DNA of 64,000 nt from Durusdinium trenchii (taxonomy: Eukaryota > Sar > Dinophyceae > Suessiales > Symbiodiniaceae): assembly GCA_963970005.1 (NCBI GenBank), contig CAXAMN010001126.1, positions 8,789-72,788 of the forward strand, written 5' to 3'. The stretch's first letter is position 1. The number at the start of each line of letters is the position of its first letter. A model generated the notes under the pieces. That model made no database searches. It worked only from the letters and a program-made list of their open reading frames with translations, and was not told the DNA's origin. This document shows positions 37,548 to 47,056 of this stretch, piece by piece. Position numbers and translations under genes: made by a program.

Positions 37548-39008
37548 ATGATGGAGGGGGGCACTTGTGCCCCCGATCCAGAGGAGGCAGCAAAGCTGCT
37601 GAGCCTCTTGAGCGAGGTGGGCCTCACTGGGTCCAAACTAGCTGTGAGCCATGGAAGCAAGGCCACGCTAGCAAGGCAGCTGGCTGATCGGCTGGGTCTG
37701 GAGGTGAAGGCTTGGCATACAGCCTTTATCCAAGGACAAGTACGGGAAGCCGTGCAGATGGCGGACCTTGATGAGCGCCTCACTGGGTCCACGTCGACGA
37801 GGTCCATCCAGAACATGCTCGATGCCAGAGCCGTGATGGAGAAGGAAAAGGAGAAAGCCCTCGAGCCTGTGGAGGCAGCTCTTGTCCTCCCCATGATTCC
37901 GAAGAGGGGGACTCTTGGGCGGACAGTCCGCTTGAGGAGTGGGCGGATTGCAGCGGAGGAGGAAGTGAATGAGAAGGTCGTGAAGACGTTGATTGACGAG
38001 TTAGAGATCTACAAGGCCCCTATATTGGATGAGGTGATGAAGGCCAAGAATCCTGCAAGGGCAAAGGACGCCCTCCTGGGGAAGTACCGTCTGTCGACGA
38101 TCAGGCGGTATCTTGCATCCTGGCAGCGCTTCCGACTATGGTCGAACTGCTTGGGGAAGCCGGGACAGAGGCCGACGTCCGTGACCTTGGTCGACTATAT
38201 GTACGCAAGAGAAGAGGAAGGTATGGGCCCATCCATACCATTGGCCGTAAGCACCGCAGTTGCATGGTTTGAGAAGACGGCTGGAACGGCTGAGGAGGAG
38301 AGGATGATGAACCAGGACTTCCCGCAGATGGTCATGAAGGAGTTGACACGGATGCTGGAGCAAAAGGCGCCACCAGTTAGGCGGGCGCCCCGCTGGCTGG
38401 GATGCTTCATTGCGCCCATGGAGACATTGGTGGTCGACAGGGCGGTGCAATTTGAAGTGAGAGTTTGTGCTTGGTTCAAGCTCATCAAGCTATGGGGTTC
38501 GATGAGGTTTGATGATGCAGCACATTTAGAAGACCTCTGAGTTGAGGTTCTACGATGGCCAACTGATCGGGATAATGCACCAGACCAAGACGACTGGAGC
38601 AGGCAAACGTGTCCGAGAACTTCCGATCTTCATCGCGAAGGAGGCCTACGTGCTGCAAGAGGAGTGGTTGGCGGTAGGCTTCGAGCTGGTGAAGACCCAG
38701 ATGCCAAAGGACAGGACGTTCTTGTTCCCGGAGGGGTGTTTCTACGGCGCACGCTATGGGGCATCGCATTATATGCGGAGGCCGTGGCTGGGAGCGCGAG
38801 GACGATGGCATTGCTGGAGGGATACGATGGTCAGTTGATTCCTTCAGGTTGGGAGAGGTTTTGGTCTGAGCACAGCGAGAACCCTTCCCAGCGGACTCGC
38901 TGCACTGGGGGTTGAGAAGGATAGCAGGGACCTGCTTGGCCGCTACCAGTGGAGGAAGAGGCGGGGGGTCGCACCTCAGAGCAAGAGAGACAAGTCACAT
39001 CGCATGTG
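37548..39008 (+). pseudogene. Inner element tyrosine recombinase (integrase), frame-broken
   Basis: Starts at ATG 37,548, only a few bases after A1. The N-terminal half is helical, and residues about 185-260 form a core-binding-like domain (YRLSTIRRYLASWQRF, TAVAWFEKTAG). The catalytic half begins at LWGSMRFDDAAHL (candidate Arg I), then shifts frame near 38,530 to LRFYDGQLIGIMHQTKTTG and KRVRELPIFI (beta-hairpin Lys region). It shifts again near 38,745 and 38,880, where HSE then RTLPSGLAALG gives an HxxR motif and DLLGRYQW. It ends at TGA about 39,008. No convincing nucleophile tyrosine was found. The three shifts mean it is inactive, or the assembly has indels here. It lies before gag, whereas DIRS/PAT elements normally have YR last. 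Confidence 0.75.
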
Positions 39009-39126
39009 AGAGGGTAGGTGCATAGCATGCACTGCAAGGCACCGCTGTGTCAGCGACAGCATCGCATGCTGCATACCTGAACGGTTCAATCAGGTCGGGC
39101 GGGGGCGCTCTTAGAGGGGCGTTGAC

Positions 39127-40361
39127 ATGCCGCGCGCAGCGATCACTGAGGATGAGGGCAAGAAGGCGCTTGAGGTAGCAGGTACTGACATCAAGTACCT
39201 CTTCTCAAGGCATGAGGTGAGCATAGACAACCAGAAGTTGTTCTTTCACCATGGGGTGACTACCCTTGAGAAGTTGTCGAACTTCGCGAAGGATCGAGAC
39301 GATCTCGTCACGGTCCTCAAAGATCACTGGGAACTCGATGCAGAGAGGTCTTTAGATGAGCGGGTGCAAGTTGCTGCAATTACATGTGCGTTCGGTAATG
39401 CAAGGACCAGGAGCCAGAAGGCGGCGGAGGTCGACGCAGAGTATGATACGCTGCAGTGGTCCCGGCCCGTGGTTGCAGGGGAATGGGCAGCAATGCGTGC
39501 GGCCCTGGAGAAGAGGTACGGCCAGCTGGACGACAAGGTGTACCCTCCAAAGAGTTAATCGAGAAGAAATTGTCAGAGGTTGAAGGGGGTGAATACAGGG
39601 CCGAAGAGCTGACCGAAGTTGTGTCAAAAGAGGAAGTCGAGCCCGATGGAGTCGTGCCCATTTGGGACTCCAAGGGCCGTTTGGCCATGCGCAAGGCCTC
39701 AACAAAAATGCCAGAACCGGCAAACGCTGAGGAACTTCGGCGGCGCTTGACCATCTGGAAGAATGCAATGGTCATGATATCCCTGAAGCATTTGAACCGG
39801 CGTGAGCTTCAGGGTGCACGGGAGGAGACAGTAGAGCAATACAAGGACTACCTCCTGGGTGACTATGTGTATGGGCTCAGCGCCAAGGACGCAGAAGGCC
39901 AAACCTTTGCAGCACCACCATGGAAGTTGATCATTGCGTATGAGCGGGCCATTCGAAAGCAAGCCGTGAGGATCACAAATACAGAAGGGAAGCCTTTGAC
40001 GGTAGCCCTAAAGACAGCATGGAAAGATGCAACAGTCAAGGAGCGGAACTTCACGACACCGCTTGCACTCTATGCAAAGAGGCCAACGCCACCATGGAGG
40101 GAGCAGCCGGCTCAGAAGTGGGCGGCAACCGAGAAGGGCTCCAAGGGGAAAGAGAAGGGCAAGTCGAAGAAAGGCAAGGGCAAGGGAAGCAGTGCACACT
40201 GCGCAACGCACACACCTGATGGTGAATTGATTTGCTTCCGCTACAACACACCAGGAGAGAAATGCAAGGCCAGCAAGTGCAAGTACCGCCATGTGTGCGG
40301 GATTTGTTACAGTGACAAACGAATGCAGCCCAAAGACTCGAAAGGAGGCAAGGGCACCTGA
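39127..40361 (+). pseudogene. Inner element gag-like protein with CCCH zinc finger
   Basis: ATG 39,127 opens 143 codons (FSRHEVSIDNQKLFFHHGV, AFGNARTRSQKAAEVD) ending at TAA 39,558. The frame continues one register back from about 39,545 (KELIEKKLSEVE) to TGA 40,361. The C-terminus has a Gly/Lys linker and a CCCH-type finger, CFRYNTPGEKCKASKCKYRH then CGIC, suited to RNA binding. The switch lies at CCTCCAAAGAGTTAA. It could be a -1 programmed slip, but CCAAAG is a poor slippery site, so an indel is more likely. I know homologues from dinoflagellate retroelements. Confidence 0.75.
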
Positions 40362-40386
40362 CACGAACGGGGCGAAGTGAGGGACT

Positions 40387-41205
40387 TTGAAAGTCCTGTA
40401 CGTGTTTTCGGGGAAGAAGCGTCGCAACTCAGTTGCAGGTTTTCTCCGGAGGCTTGCGCAACGAAAGGGTGTTCGTGTGGAGATCACAGAATTGGACATC
40501 CAATCTGACCGACGTACAGATTTCACCATACCGTCAGCGCAGAAGAAGTGGCTACAGTTGATTGCTCAACGCATCTACTATGCCGTAATTGTCACGCCAC
40601 CCTGTTCGACCTTTTCGAGAGCAGTGTGGGCAAATGATTTGGGTCCGTTCCCATTGAGGAGCTCAATCTATACCCGAGAGGGTTCCCCTGGAACAGGACA
40701 GAGCGTTTTCACAAGGCAGAATTCGGGACGATTTTAGCTGACTTTTCCTTTGAAGCATTGAAACGTCAGTTTGCGTGCAAGCGCCGTGTGGGGCTGATGG
40801 AACAGCCAGAAGACTTGGGCCGAACTCACTACGAAAGGATCCCAGGGCATCAACCTGCTTCAATGTGGCAGTTTGTGCAGTTTATTAGTCAGCTTTTGGA
40901 GATTGACGGTACCCAGACTGTTGTGTTCGCACAGTCGGACTTTGGTACGACCTCGCCCAAGCCGACCAGATTCTTGATGCGTATTTTTGCACCCTTGCAT
41001 CCTGCGATGCACTTGGGCCCTCCTCAATTTGACGAGCAAGGCTGGTACTTGGGACCCCTGCCACGTCAATCAGGGGCGCCCCTCTGATCGGTAAGACGAA
41101 TGGGGTGTTCCGCACGGCCCAGTCAGCAGCGTGGCCTCCTGCACTCTGCCGGTGGACGGCAGAAGCCATTCTCCTTCCTGAAAGAGTGTATGGGGGGGGG
41201 TGAGA
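40387..41205 (+). pseudogene. Methyltransferase-like domain of inner element
   Basis: LKVLYVFSGKKRRNSVAGFL is a motif-I-like SAM-binding start, and VIVTPPCSTFSRAVW carries the PPC motif typical of cytosine-5 DNA methyltransferase-like folds. The frame changes near 40,668 to YPRGFPWNRTERFHKAEFG and continues through MEQPEDLG (Glu-rich ENV-like position) to LGPLP. A further one-base shift near 41,085 continues as KTNGVFRTAQSAAWPPALC. There is no ATG at its start, so it was probably part of a gag-pol polyprotein. DIRS elements carry a DAM-like domain after RNase H; here it lies between gag and RT. Its activity is unknown. Confidence 0.7.
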
Positions 41206-42556
41206 AGACTATGGCAACCTCAGCTTCAAAAGTGGCTGCAAAGAGGGGTTTTGAGGCACCATTTCGTGATGGAGGGGGGCTTGCTTCACCGGGGAGATGG
41301 ACTCCGGATGACAGGAAGATGTTAGATGGGAAAGAATGGGTGAGTGTGAGACATCAGTTGCTCCTGGCGGCGGTTCGTCGCTTGGGTAGTGTTGCTGAGG
41401 TTGAGAAAGAGGCCTTCCGGATGGCAAGAGGGGGCGATGCGTTTCGGCTTGTCAGAGATGAGGTTTTCCTGCGTGAGGTCAGGGATATCCTGGTGGAGAA
41501 GCTTGGTCTTGCAAAACAGGAGGCTCCTGAAGCGGGCCAGCCGTTCTTCTTGGGCATCATGCAAGACGTCCTCGGGAAGGCGGAGGATCCAGATTGGGCC
41601 TTCCAGGCCAAGGTTGGGCTACCGCTGGGCGTGATCAATGACCTCCCGAGGACCCTGGCTATCTTCGAGGAGCAGGTGCGTTGGAACCTGGAGAGTGAGG
41701 ACGGTGGCAGTGCAGTATGGCAAAAGGACAACTATGCATCTGCCGCAGAACATGAAAAGTACTTGGTGGAGCACCTCGAGCAAGAGGTTTCAGAGGGCCT
41801 CACGATGAAGATGAGTGAGGTTGAATTCGTGGAGACCTTCGGTGAGAACAGGGCGGTAGCGGCTTTGGCGGTCCTGGTGGAGGATGAGTTGTCCGGAAAG
41901 AAGCGGGTCATACATGATGGCGCCCATGGAGTCAGAGTGAACCATCGCATCGGCACTGCTGGAAGAGTATAGGCAGGGCATGTGGCAGTGTTGTCCTTGG
42001 TGGGCGACTTTGCAAAGGCACACCGGAGGTTCAAATACTTGGAGGAGGAACAGGGCTTTTTGGCCTGCAAGGCCTCAACCACAGCGGTGTCAACAAGGTC
42101 GGCGCGTTCGGGGTTGCTTCGACACCCTACTGGTGGGCGCGGCTGAGTGCGGCCTTGATGAGGTTAGTCTATTGGGTGTTGGGCGACGCATTTCCCAATG
42201 ACATGTTGCTATATGCAGACGACCTCGAGCTCCTCGCTATAGGACGTGGAGGGCGCATTGCTGGCGTGCTGGCTTACGCCCTTATGGCGGCTTTGGGAGC
42301 TCCCTTCAAGTGGGCAAAGCAGAGAGGTGGCCTCGTCACTGAGTGGGTTGGTCTAACTACCAACTACCAGACCTTTTCGATGGGACTTTCCGAGAAGCGA
42401 GCAGGGTGGATTGTCGGATGGGTTGAATCCCTGAGGGTACGAAAGGAGGTCACGTACCATGAATTTGCGGCTGGGCTCGGAAGGTTTGGTTTTTCTGCGC
42501 TCGCCTTGCCTTGGGAAAGACCACTCCTCGGCCCCTTGTATGTTTGGAATGGGTAG
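41200..42556 (+). pseudogene. Inner element reverse transcriptase
   Basis: The upstream part (41,212-41,972) is helical and ends in KKRVIHDGAHGVRVNHRI, the palm lead-in. An in-frame TAG at 41,970-41,972 interrupts it. The same frame continues with GDFAKAHRRFK (motif A Asp) and EEEQGFLACK, then a shift leads to GAFGVASTPYWWARLS, and LLYADDLELLA at 42,207-42,239 is the YxDD active site (YADD). WAKQRGGLVTEWVGL and ERPLLGPLYVW follow. Both catalytic motifs survive but one stop and at least one shift break the frame. The family is that of dinoflagellate YR retroelements. Confidence 0.85.
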
Positions 42557-42602
42557 CACAGAGACTCAGGGAAGGGGTACATGGAGATGGTCAGGAGGCC
42601 CT

Positions 42603-43244
42603 TGGCTGGGTGTGGAAGGGCGTTGAGGATTTGGACAGATGCAAAAGCAACCGAGCAGGCCGCATGGGTTGGGGGGGTGGCTTGAGGAGCGTGAGAACAG
42701 CAAAGAATGTCGTTGGTTTTCGTTGCAGGTCACCGAAGCTAGTGCCCCTTGGCTTTACTACAGGGGAAGAAATCCGAAGAGAGTCATTGCGGCCTTGGAG
42801 TTATTGGCGTCCTTGGTTGCTTTGAAGCTATGGCTGAGGGAGCCTGGCGACACGGCAGAGGTGAGGGCAGAGGCCTTTACTGACAAGTGGGGCAACGCAT
42901 TCATACTTCGCAAGGGGCTTTCGACAAAGTTTCCAGTCACCTTGCTGGTCATTGAGGTGGCCGAGACTCTCAGGAGATATGACGCTTTCGCCACGCTCAC
43001 GTGGGTGAGGAGAGATGGCAATGTTTTGGCAGACGCCTTGACGAATGAGGATTTTAGCTCCTTCGAGCCACAGAAGAGAGAGAACGTTGAAGAGGAGAAA
43101 TTGCAATGGTTCGTCATGGATAAACGGCTGCAACGGAGTGAAGAATTGTTCAACGAGATCAAAGAGCACAAGAAGGAGAAGAGCGAGAGAAAGCCCAAGC
43201 TGGGAGGCATGAAGAGTACTTCGGGCGTTGGAAGTCCTGACTGA
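42603..43244 (+). CDS. Inner element RNase H-like domain
   Basis: After a frame change near 42,630 the frame runs uninterrupted to TGA 43,244, just before repeat B1. AALELLASLVALKLW is followed by AEAFTDKWGNAFILRKGLST and WVRRDGNVLADALTNEDF, the pattern of a retroelement RNase H with Asp in FTDKWGN and in LADALTN. The C-terminal about 60 residues are charged (KEHKKEKSERKPKLGG). It degrades RNA in the RNA:DNA hybrid. No methionine start was found at this position, so it is a polyprotein segment. Confidence 0.75.
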
Positions 43245-43248
43245 AAGT

Positions 43249-43368
43249 GGGACAGTCTATACCTGAGACGCTCTCAGGTATAGCCGGCAGGAGCTTGATC
43301 CAACTGAAAAAAAAGGTGCGCTTGCCTTCTTTGCGGTTTTTGGTTTGTTACAAGACCCCCTGCAGAAT
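43249..43368 (+). repeat. Split direct repeat B1
   Basis: 120 bp from GGGACAGTC to CTGCAGAAT, with CTATACCTGAG-ACGCT-CTCAGGTATAG (11-bp inverted repeat, 5-bp spacer) near its start. One base differs from B2. It directly abuts A2. Confidence 0.95.
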
Positions 43369-43440
43369 ACACTCATGACACGTCATGACAGTATTTTGCA
43401 TCTAGTCTTGTTAGGCTCGAGGGCAGGTGAATCTTCCTTT
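43369..43440 (+). repeat. Split direct repeat A2
   Basis: 72 bp from ACACTCATGAC to AATCTTCCTTT, the second copy of A1, joined directly to B1. The following 80 bp (CCCTGCCCCACC... to TCGTGGGACG) is unique and GC-rich. Confidence 0.95.
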
Positions 43441-43520
43441 CCCTGCCCCACCCTCCCGGAAATTCACCTGGCAGGTGGGACGCTTCCCAGATCAGGTGGG
43501 CCTGCGACGCTCGTGGGACG

Positions 43521-43640
43521 GGGACAGTCTATACCTGAGACGCTCTCAGGTATAGCCGGCAGGAGCTTGATCCAACTGAAAAAACAGGTGCGCTTGCCTT
43601 CTTTGCGGTTTTTGGTTTGTTACAAGACCCCCTGCAGAAT
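43521..43640 (+). repeat. Split direct repeat B2 (right end of inner element)
   Basis: 120 bp matching B1 with one mismatch (A-run AAAAAACAGG against AAAAAAAAGG). The element ends at CTGCAGAAT 43,640. Host/outer-element sequence resumes with TATACTGTAAATATGG. Confidence 0.95.
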
Positions 43641-43718
43641 TATACTGTAAATATGGAAGTGCTTGCACGAGAAGATTGAAAGTGTAGTGGTCTGACGTGG
43701 CCAAAACGGCTCAAAGGA

Positions 43719-44072
43719 TTGAATTTGTCTGATGCCATGAAAATCGAAGGGCTCATCCTGGCCTGCCTTTGTCAATTGGTCCAGGTGGGTCTCAAGGAGA
43801 GCTTTCGAGCCTCTAGCGATCTTTTGCCATCAGCTTCAGTATCTTCAACCAGCTGCATTTGTGAGTGTCATTGCCATCCTGCTCACCTTATCTTTGAGTC
43901 AACCACGCGCAAGACTTTTGGAATTCTCCTTTGCTCCTTTGTCCTTGGCTGGCTCTCGTCCTATCGATTTCGTTTGATCCCGACTGTGGAGCCCAGCCCA
44001 CGAAGAAAAGGACATGGAATCCTTACTGCAGATAGTGCCTGGCCAGACGTTGGCCGTCTTCTACGAAGATGA
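43719..44072 (+). CDS. Outer element 5' ORF with membrane segment
   Basis: ATG 43,719, 117 codons. Cys-rich middle (STSCICECHCHPAH) and a hydrophobic helix (FGILLCSFVLGWLSSYRF) followed by Pro/Arg/Lys (EPSPRRKG). It overlaps the next gag ORF, which begins at 44,014 in another frame, so it may be fused to it in intact copies. I recall similar leader segments in dinoflagellate retroelement gag proteins but cannot give a function. Confidence 0.5.
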   Translation: MNLSDAMKIEGLILACLCQLVQVGLKESFRASSDLLPSASVSSTSCICECHCHPAHLIFESTTRKTFGILLCSFVLGWLSSYRFRLIPTVEPSPRRKGHGILTADSAWPDVGRLLRR

Positions 44073-45344
44073 CACAGTCTGGCACGAAAGGATTGCCATA
44101 TGGCGCCAGGAGGATGGTGTCTGGATGGTGCTCACCCCTGACGACGACAGCTACGTAGAAGACCTGAGAGGTGTGGACTTCAATGGAGGAGATGGGCCTT
44201 GTCTTCCGCCAGAAGCCAACGGATGACGAATTCAAGACCTTGGTGAAGGACTCCTTTCGTGATTTGTCACGAAGTGAAGGTTTTGACCAGGCATGGAGAC
44301 CCCCAACCGTCATGGACATGAAGGGTGTCTCTCATCCTACAGCCTCATTTTTAGGAAACTTGCTGCCCTTGAGAAGAATCACTCGAAAAGGTGGTGGGGT
44401 GCTCGAAGGAGAAGTCCTCGAGGCAGAGGATTTAGAGGAAGCGCAGGTGAAGTTCAAGGACAGTGTTCAGAGAGCAGCCTTGCCACCAGCAGGGAAGGAA
44501 TGGACATGTATGGAAGACAAGCCTCCTTTTCAACGAGGAGAGGTTGCGACCATTGACCCCAGCAAGGATGTGATGGTAGAAGACATGGCTTTTGTGAAGA
44601 TGGACGCCGGTTGGCTTTTTTTGTCGTCTCATGGACGAGTCTTCCCGCGACGGTCTGCTCAAAAGCTTGGGCAGCAGTGACTTTACCCCACAAGACCTGA
44701 AAGGAAAGGAGGAGCCGACAGACGAGCGCCCGGATGCCCGAACCCTCTTCGTCGACTTTGACGAGCAAGGTGTGCGCCTCAAGGACTGGAGGAAGTTTGC
44801 GCAGGAGACTACTCCTACCCTGACTGGCCGCGTGAAGGCCCCAGCACCGTGATGCACAAGTTCGGGGGCGATCCTCGGCAGTGTCTTCAGCTTTGGGCAA
44901 GACAGAAGGGGATCTATGAGACCGACCGGGTGATGCATGAGCTTCGCTGCCTGACAGATTCTTTTTACTATGGTGGCACTTTTGACCAGCTGAACCTCCC
45001 AGTTTTAGCCAGCACGGAGGTCCTCGCCAGGCGAATTCAGTCGATAGTGGAAGCCTACTCTGCCGCCTGACTGGTCCAACTCCAAGCTCTTTTCAGGCTA
45101 CCAGGGCCCAGAAGATCTGGTGTCGCCTCAGTCGCGGAGTTGGGCAGCTCGACGTGGCAAAGAAGAGGCCGACATTTCCCAAGCCAGAGCCCGCATCCGC
45201 GAGCTACGAAAAGGAGGATCTGCTTCAGTGAGTGATGAGGCGGCTTTAGCAGTAGCAGAAGGTTCAGTTCCCTCCGGCGCCAACCCAAAGAAGCGACCAG
45301 CCAAGGGCCGTGGTCGCGCCTTGGAGGCGCGGTCAGGCGCATGA
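44014..45344 (+). pseudogene. Outer element gag-like region, frame-broken
   Basis: Successive frames carry VFYEDDTVWHERIAIW and TPDDDSYVEDL (44,014-44,226); RQKPTDDEFKTLVKDSFRDL and SFLGNLLPLRRITRKGGG (44,171-44,680); FGGDPRQCLQLWARQKG and VMHELRCLTDSFYYGGTFDQ (44,849-45,070); WSNSKLFSGYQGPEDL and a Lys/Arg tail PKKRPAKGRGRALEARS to 45,344. The order and motifs fit the gag part of a dinoflagellate retroelement. At least three shifts separate them. There is no zinc knuckle. Confidence 0.7.
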
Positions 45345-45900
45345 GTTCAATGCCGGCTGCGGCGCTACAAGAATGCCACCAGGCCTGCGCTCGCAGAGGA
45401 GCATTTTCCCTCTGCCTTTGGTGAATGTTTCTGAGGATGTCTTTTACCACAGCCGCAGACAGTCTCAGAGGCATGGCCGGGCGACTGCATGGAGAGATGA
45501 ATGAAGCTATTTTGTCTCTGAATTGGATGCAAGGTTTTGGTTTTTCAGCTCCAGTTGCGGGAGATCTCAGCCCGCTCCAAATGGAATGCCTGAATCGAAT
45601 TCGGGTTTGGCAACTACCGCTAGTGATCTTGGTGACCTGGCGAGAGAGCCAACTCAGGAGGCAGCCTTTAAAGGATTTGCTCCACGGGGAGACGGATTAT
45701 TTTGAACCTTCTTCCGCAATCTCACTCGCGCCCTACAATCTCAAGCTCATCTCACTGCCTTCTAGTTTGATGGAAGCCGCGCGTGCGATGACACTGTCGG
45801 ACCAATGGCCAAACAACGAAGCGGACAAGCCAAGAGGCTTCGAGCCTTGGAGCCACCCATTTTCACCGAATGGAGCGCTTGGTCCCAAAGCAGCAGCCAC
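45345..45900 (+). pseudogene. Pre-reverse-transcriptase region, palm deleted
   Basis: IFPLPLVNVSEDVF, then AILSLNWMQGFGFSAP and SPLQMECLNRIRVWQ, ending SAISLAPYNLKLISLPSSL. In related elements this segment leads straight into the reverse transcriptase palm. Here it runs directly into the recombinase ORF starting near 45,870, so about 2 kb encoding RT and RNase H has been lost. Confidence 0.6.
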
Positions 45901-47056
45901 GCCGGCTAAGCTCTCCACAAGTGAAACAACACGTCACTTCCCTGGAGCAACCAGCCAATGTAAGCTGCATCCCACAGCGAAGCAAGAGGTCAACTCACAG
46001 CTCCGACTCCAGTTCAGAGACGACAGAAGCCAAGCCGCTGACAAAACAGAAGCTTCTGGTGCGCAGAGGTCGCCGCCGCCTGCGGCTGTATCTGGACGAA
46101 ATTCTGGAAGCTCAGTCGCAAGGGCTGACTCTTCTGGAGAAAAAGGCCGTCCAGACCAAGACAGAGAAGTACTACTTGGCGGAATTCCACCAGTTCAAAG
46201 CATATGCGCAGAAGACCCATCTGAGCCTGTCAAATGCTGCAGGAATGGACCACGCCTTGTGCCAGTACATGACAGCAAAGTTTTTGGAAGGCCATCCCGC
46301 CCATCGCGGAGACAAACTGATGGCTGCCGTCTGCCATCTCCATTCCAGTTGTGGGCGCCATGGGTCCAAATCCCTACATCGCGCCAACCGCGCTCTCAAG
46401 GGGTGGAGGCGATTGGCACCTGGCCAGAGCCGCAAAGCCTTCCCACTTGCAGTATGGTCAGCGATTTGCGTGGAGATGGTTCGCCAGCAGCAAGTCAGGA
46501 TGGCGTTGTTCACCATCTTGGGTCTGGCGTCCTATGCCCGGCCATCAGAACTATTATCAGCTTGCAGAGTCTTCTCGCTGGTTCCACCAACTCCTATGCG
46601 CATATGCGCAGCAGAACTGGGTCACCCCTCCAAGACGAACGAGTTCGACGACTCTCTCTTGCTGGACACACCATACCTGCTGCCATGGGCACCAACGCTT
46701 TTGAAAGAGCTGCGTGCCCAGCCGCGGCGCCAGCCGCTGTGGGACTTCATGTACTCAGATTATTCCCATGTCTTTTCCCAAGCTGCCAAGAGCCTGAACG
46801 TGGAAGTGACCCCGTACCACCTTCGTCACTCCGGCCCCTCGATTGACGGAGCCGCAACATCAGGTCGTTGCTGGAAGCGCAGAAGAGAGGTCGGTGGAAG
46901 AGTCACAAAAGCGTCACCAGGTACGAGCGAGCTGCGCGCTTGGCGGCCAACTTCCAAGAATTGCCCCTCCGCGTCCAGCGCCACTGCCTTCACGCCGAAC
47001 AAGCGCTCGGGGATGTGATGCTGGGCCGTATCAGCCCACCAGCGCCACCTTGAGAC
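45870..47056 (+). pseudogene. Outer element tyrosine recombinase
   Basis: The core-binding domain spans about 46,060-46,400 (TEKYYLAEFHQFKAYAQKTH, LCQYMTAKFLEGHPAHRG). The catalytic domain has LASYARPSELLSACR (Arg I at YARPSE) and YHLRHSGPSID, the second box with LRH; the first His of the usual HxLRH is Tyr here. After a one-base shift near 46,855 it continues KRGRWKSHKSVTRYERAARL, giving the box-III Trp and the nucleophile Tyr (TRYERA). It ends at TGA 47,053. Apart from the shift, every catalytic element is present, so this copy or its parent was an active integrase. Confidence 0.8.

Larger units (their letters stand above)
37471..43640 (+). mobile_element. Inner YR retrotransposon with split direct repeats
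   Basis: This is a complete 6,170-bp element of PAT/Ngaro-like structure: A1 (37,471-37,542), coding region, B1 (43,249-43,368), A2 (43,369-43,440), about 80 bp, B2 (43,521-43,640). The A copies differ at one base of 72 and the B copies at one base of 120. The B1/A2 junction (CTGCAGAAT/ACACTCATG) equals what circularisation would produce by joining the outer ends, as expected for a circular DNA intermediate integrated by a tyrosine recombinase. The coding order is YR, gag with CCCH finger, methyltransferase-like, RT, RNase H. The flanks compared with the empty-site copy at 48,084/48,085 show no target-site duplication. Confidence 0.9.

Noticed and set aside
39540..39560. Programmed -1 frameshift in the inner gag
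   Set aside because: The site lacks a good slippery heptamer, and many other single-base breaks nearby make an indel more likely.
43690..43715. Possible relic of the dinoflagellate spliced leader (GGCCAAAACGGCTCAAAGG)
   Set aside because: The expected ...GCCATTTTGGCTCAAG differs in its core TTTT; only GGCTCAA is shared, which is too little.
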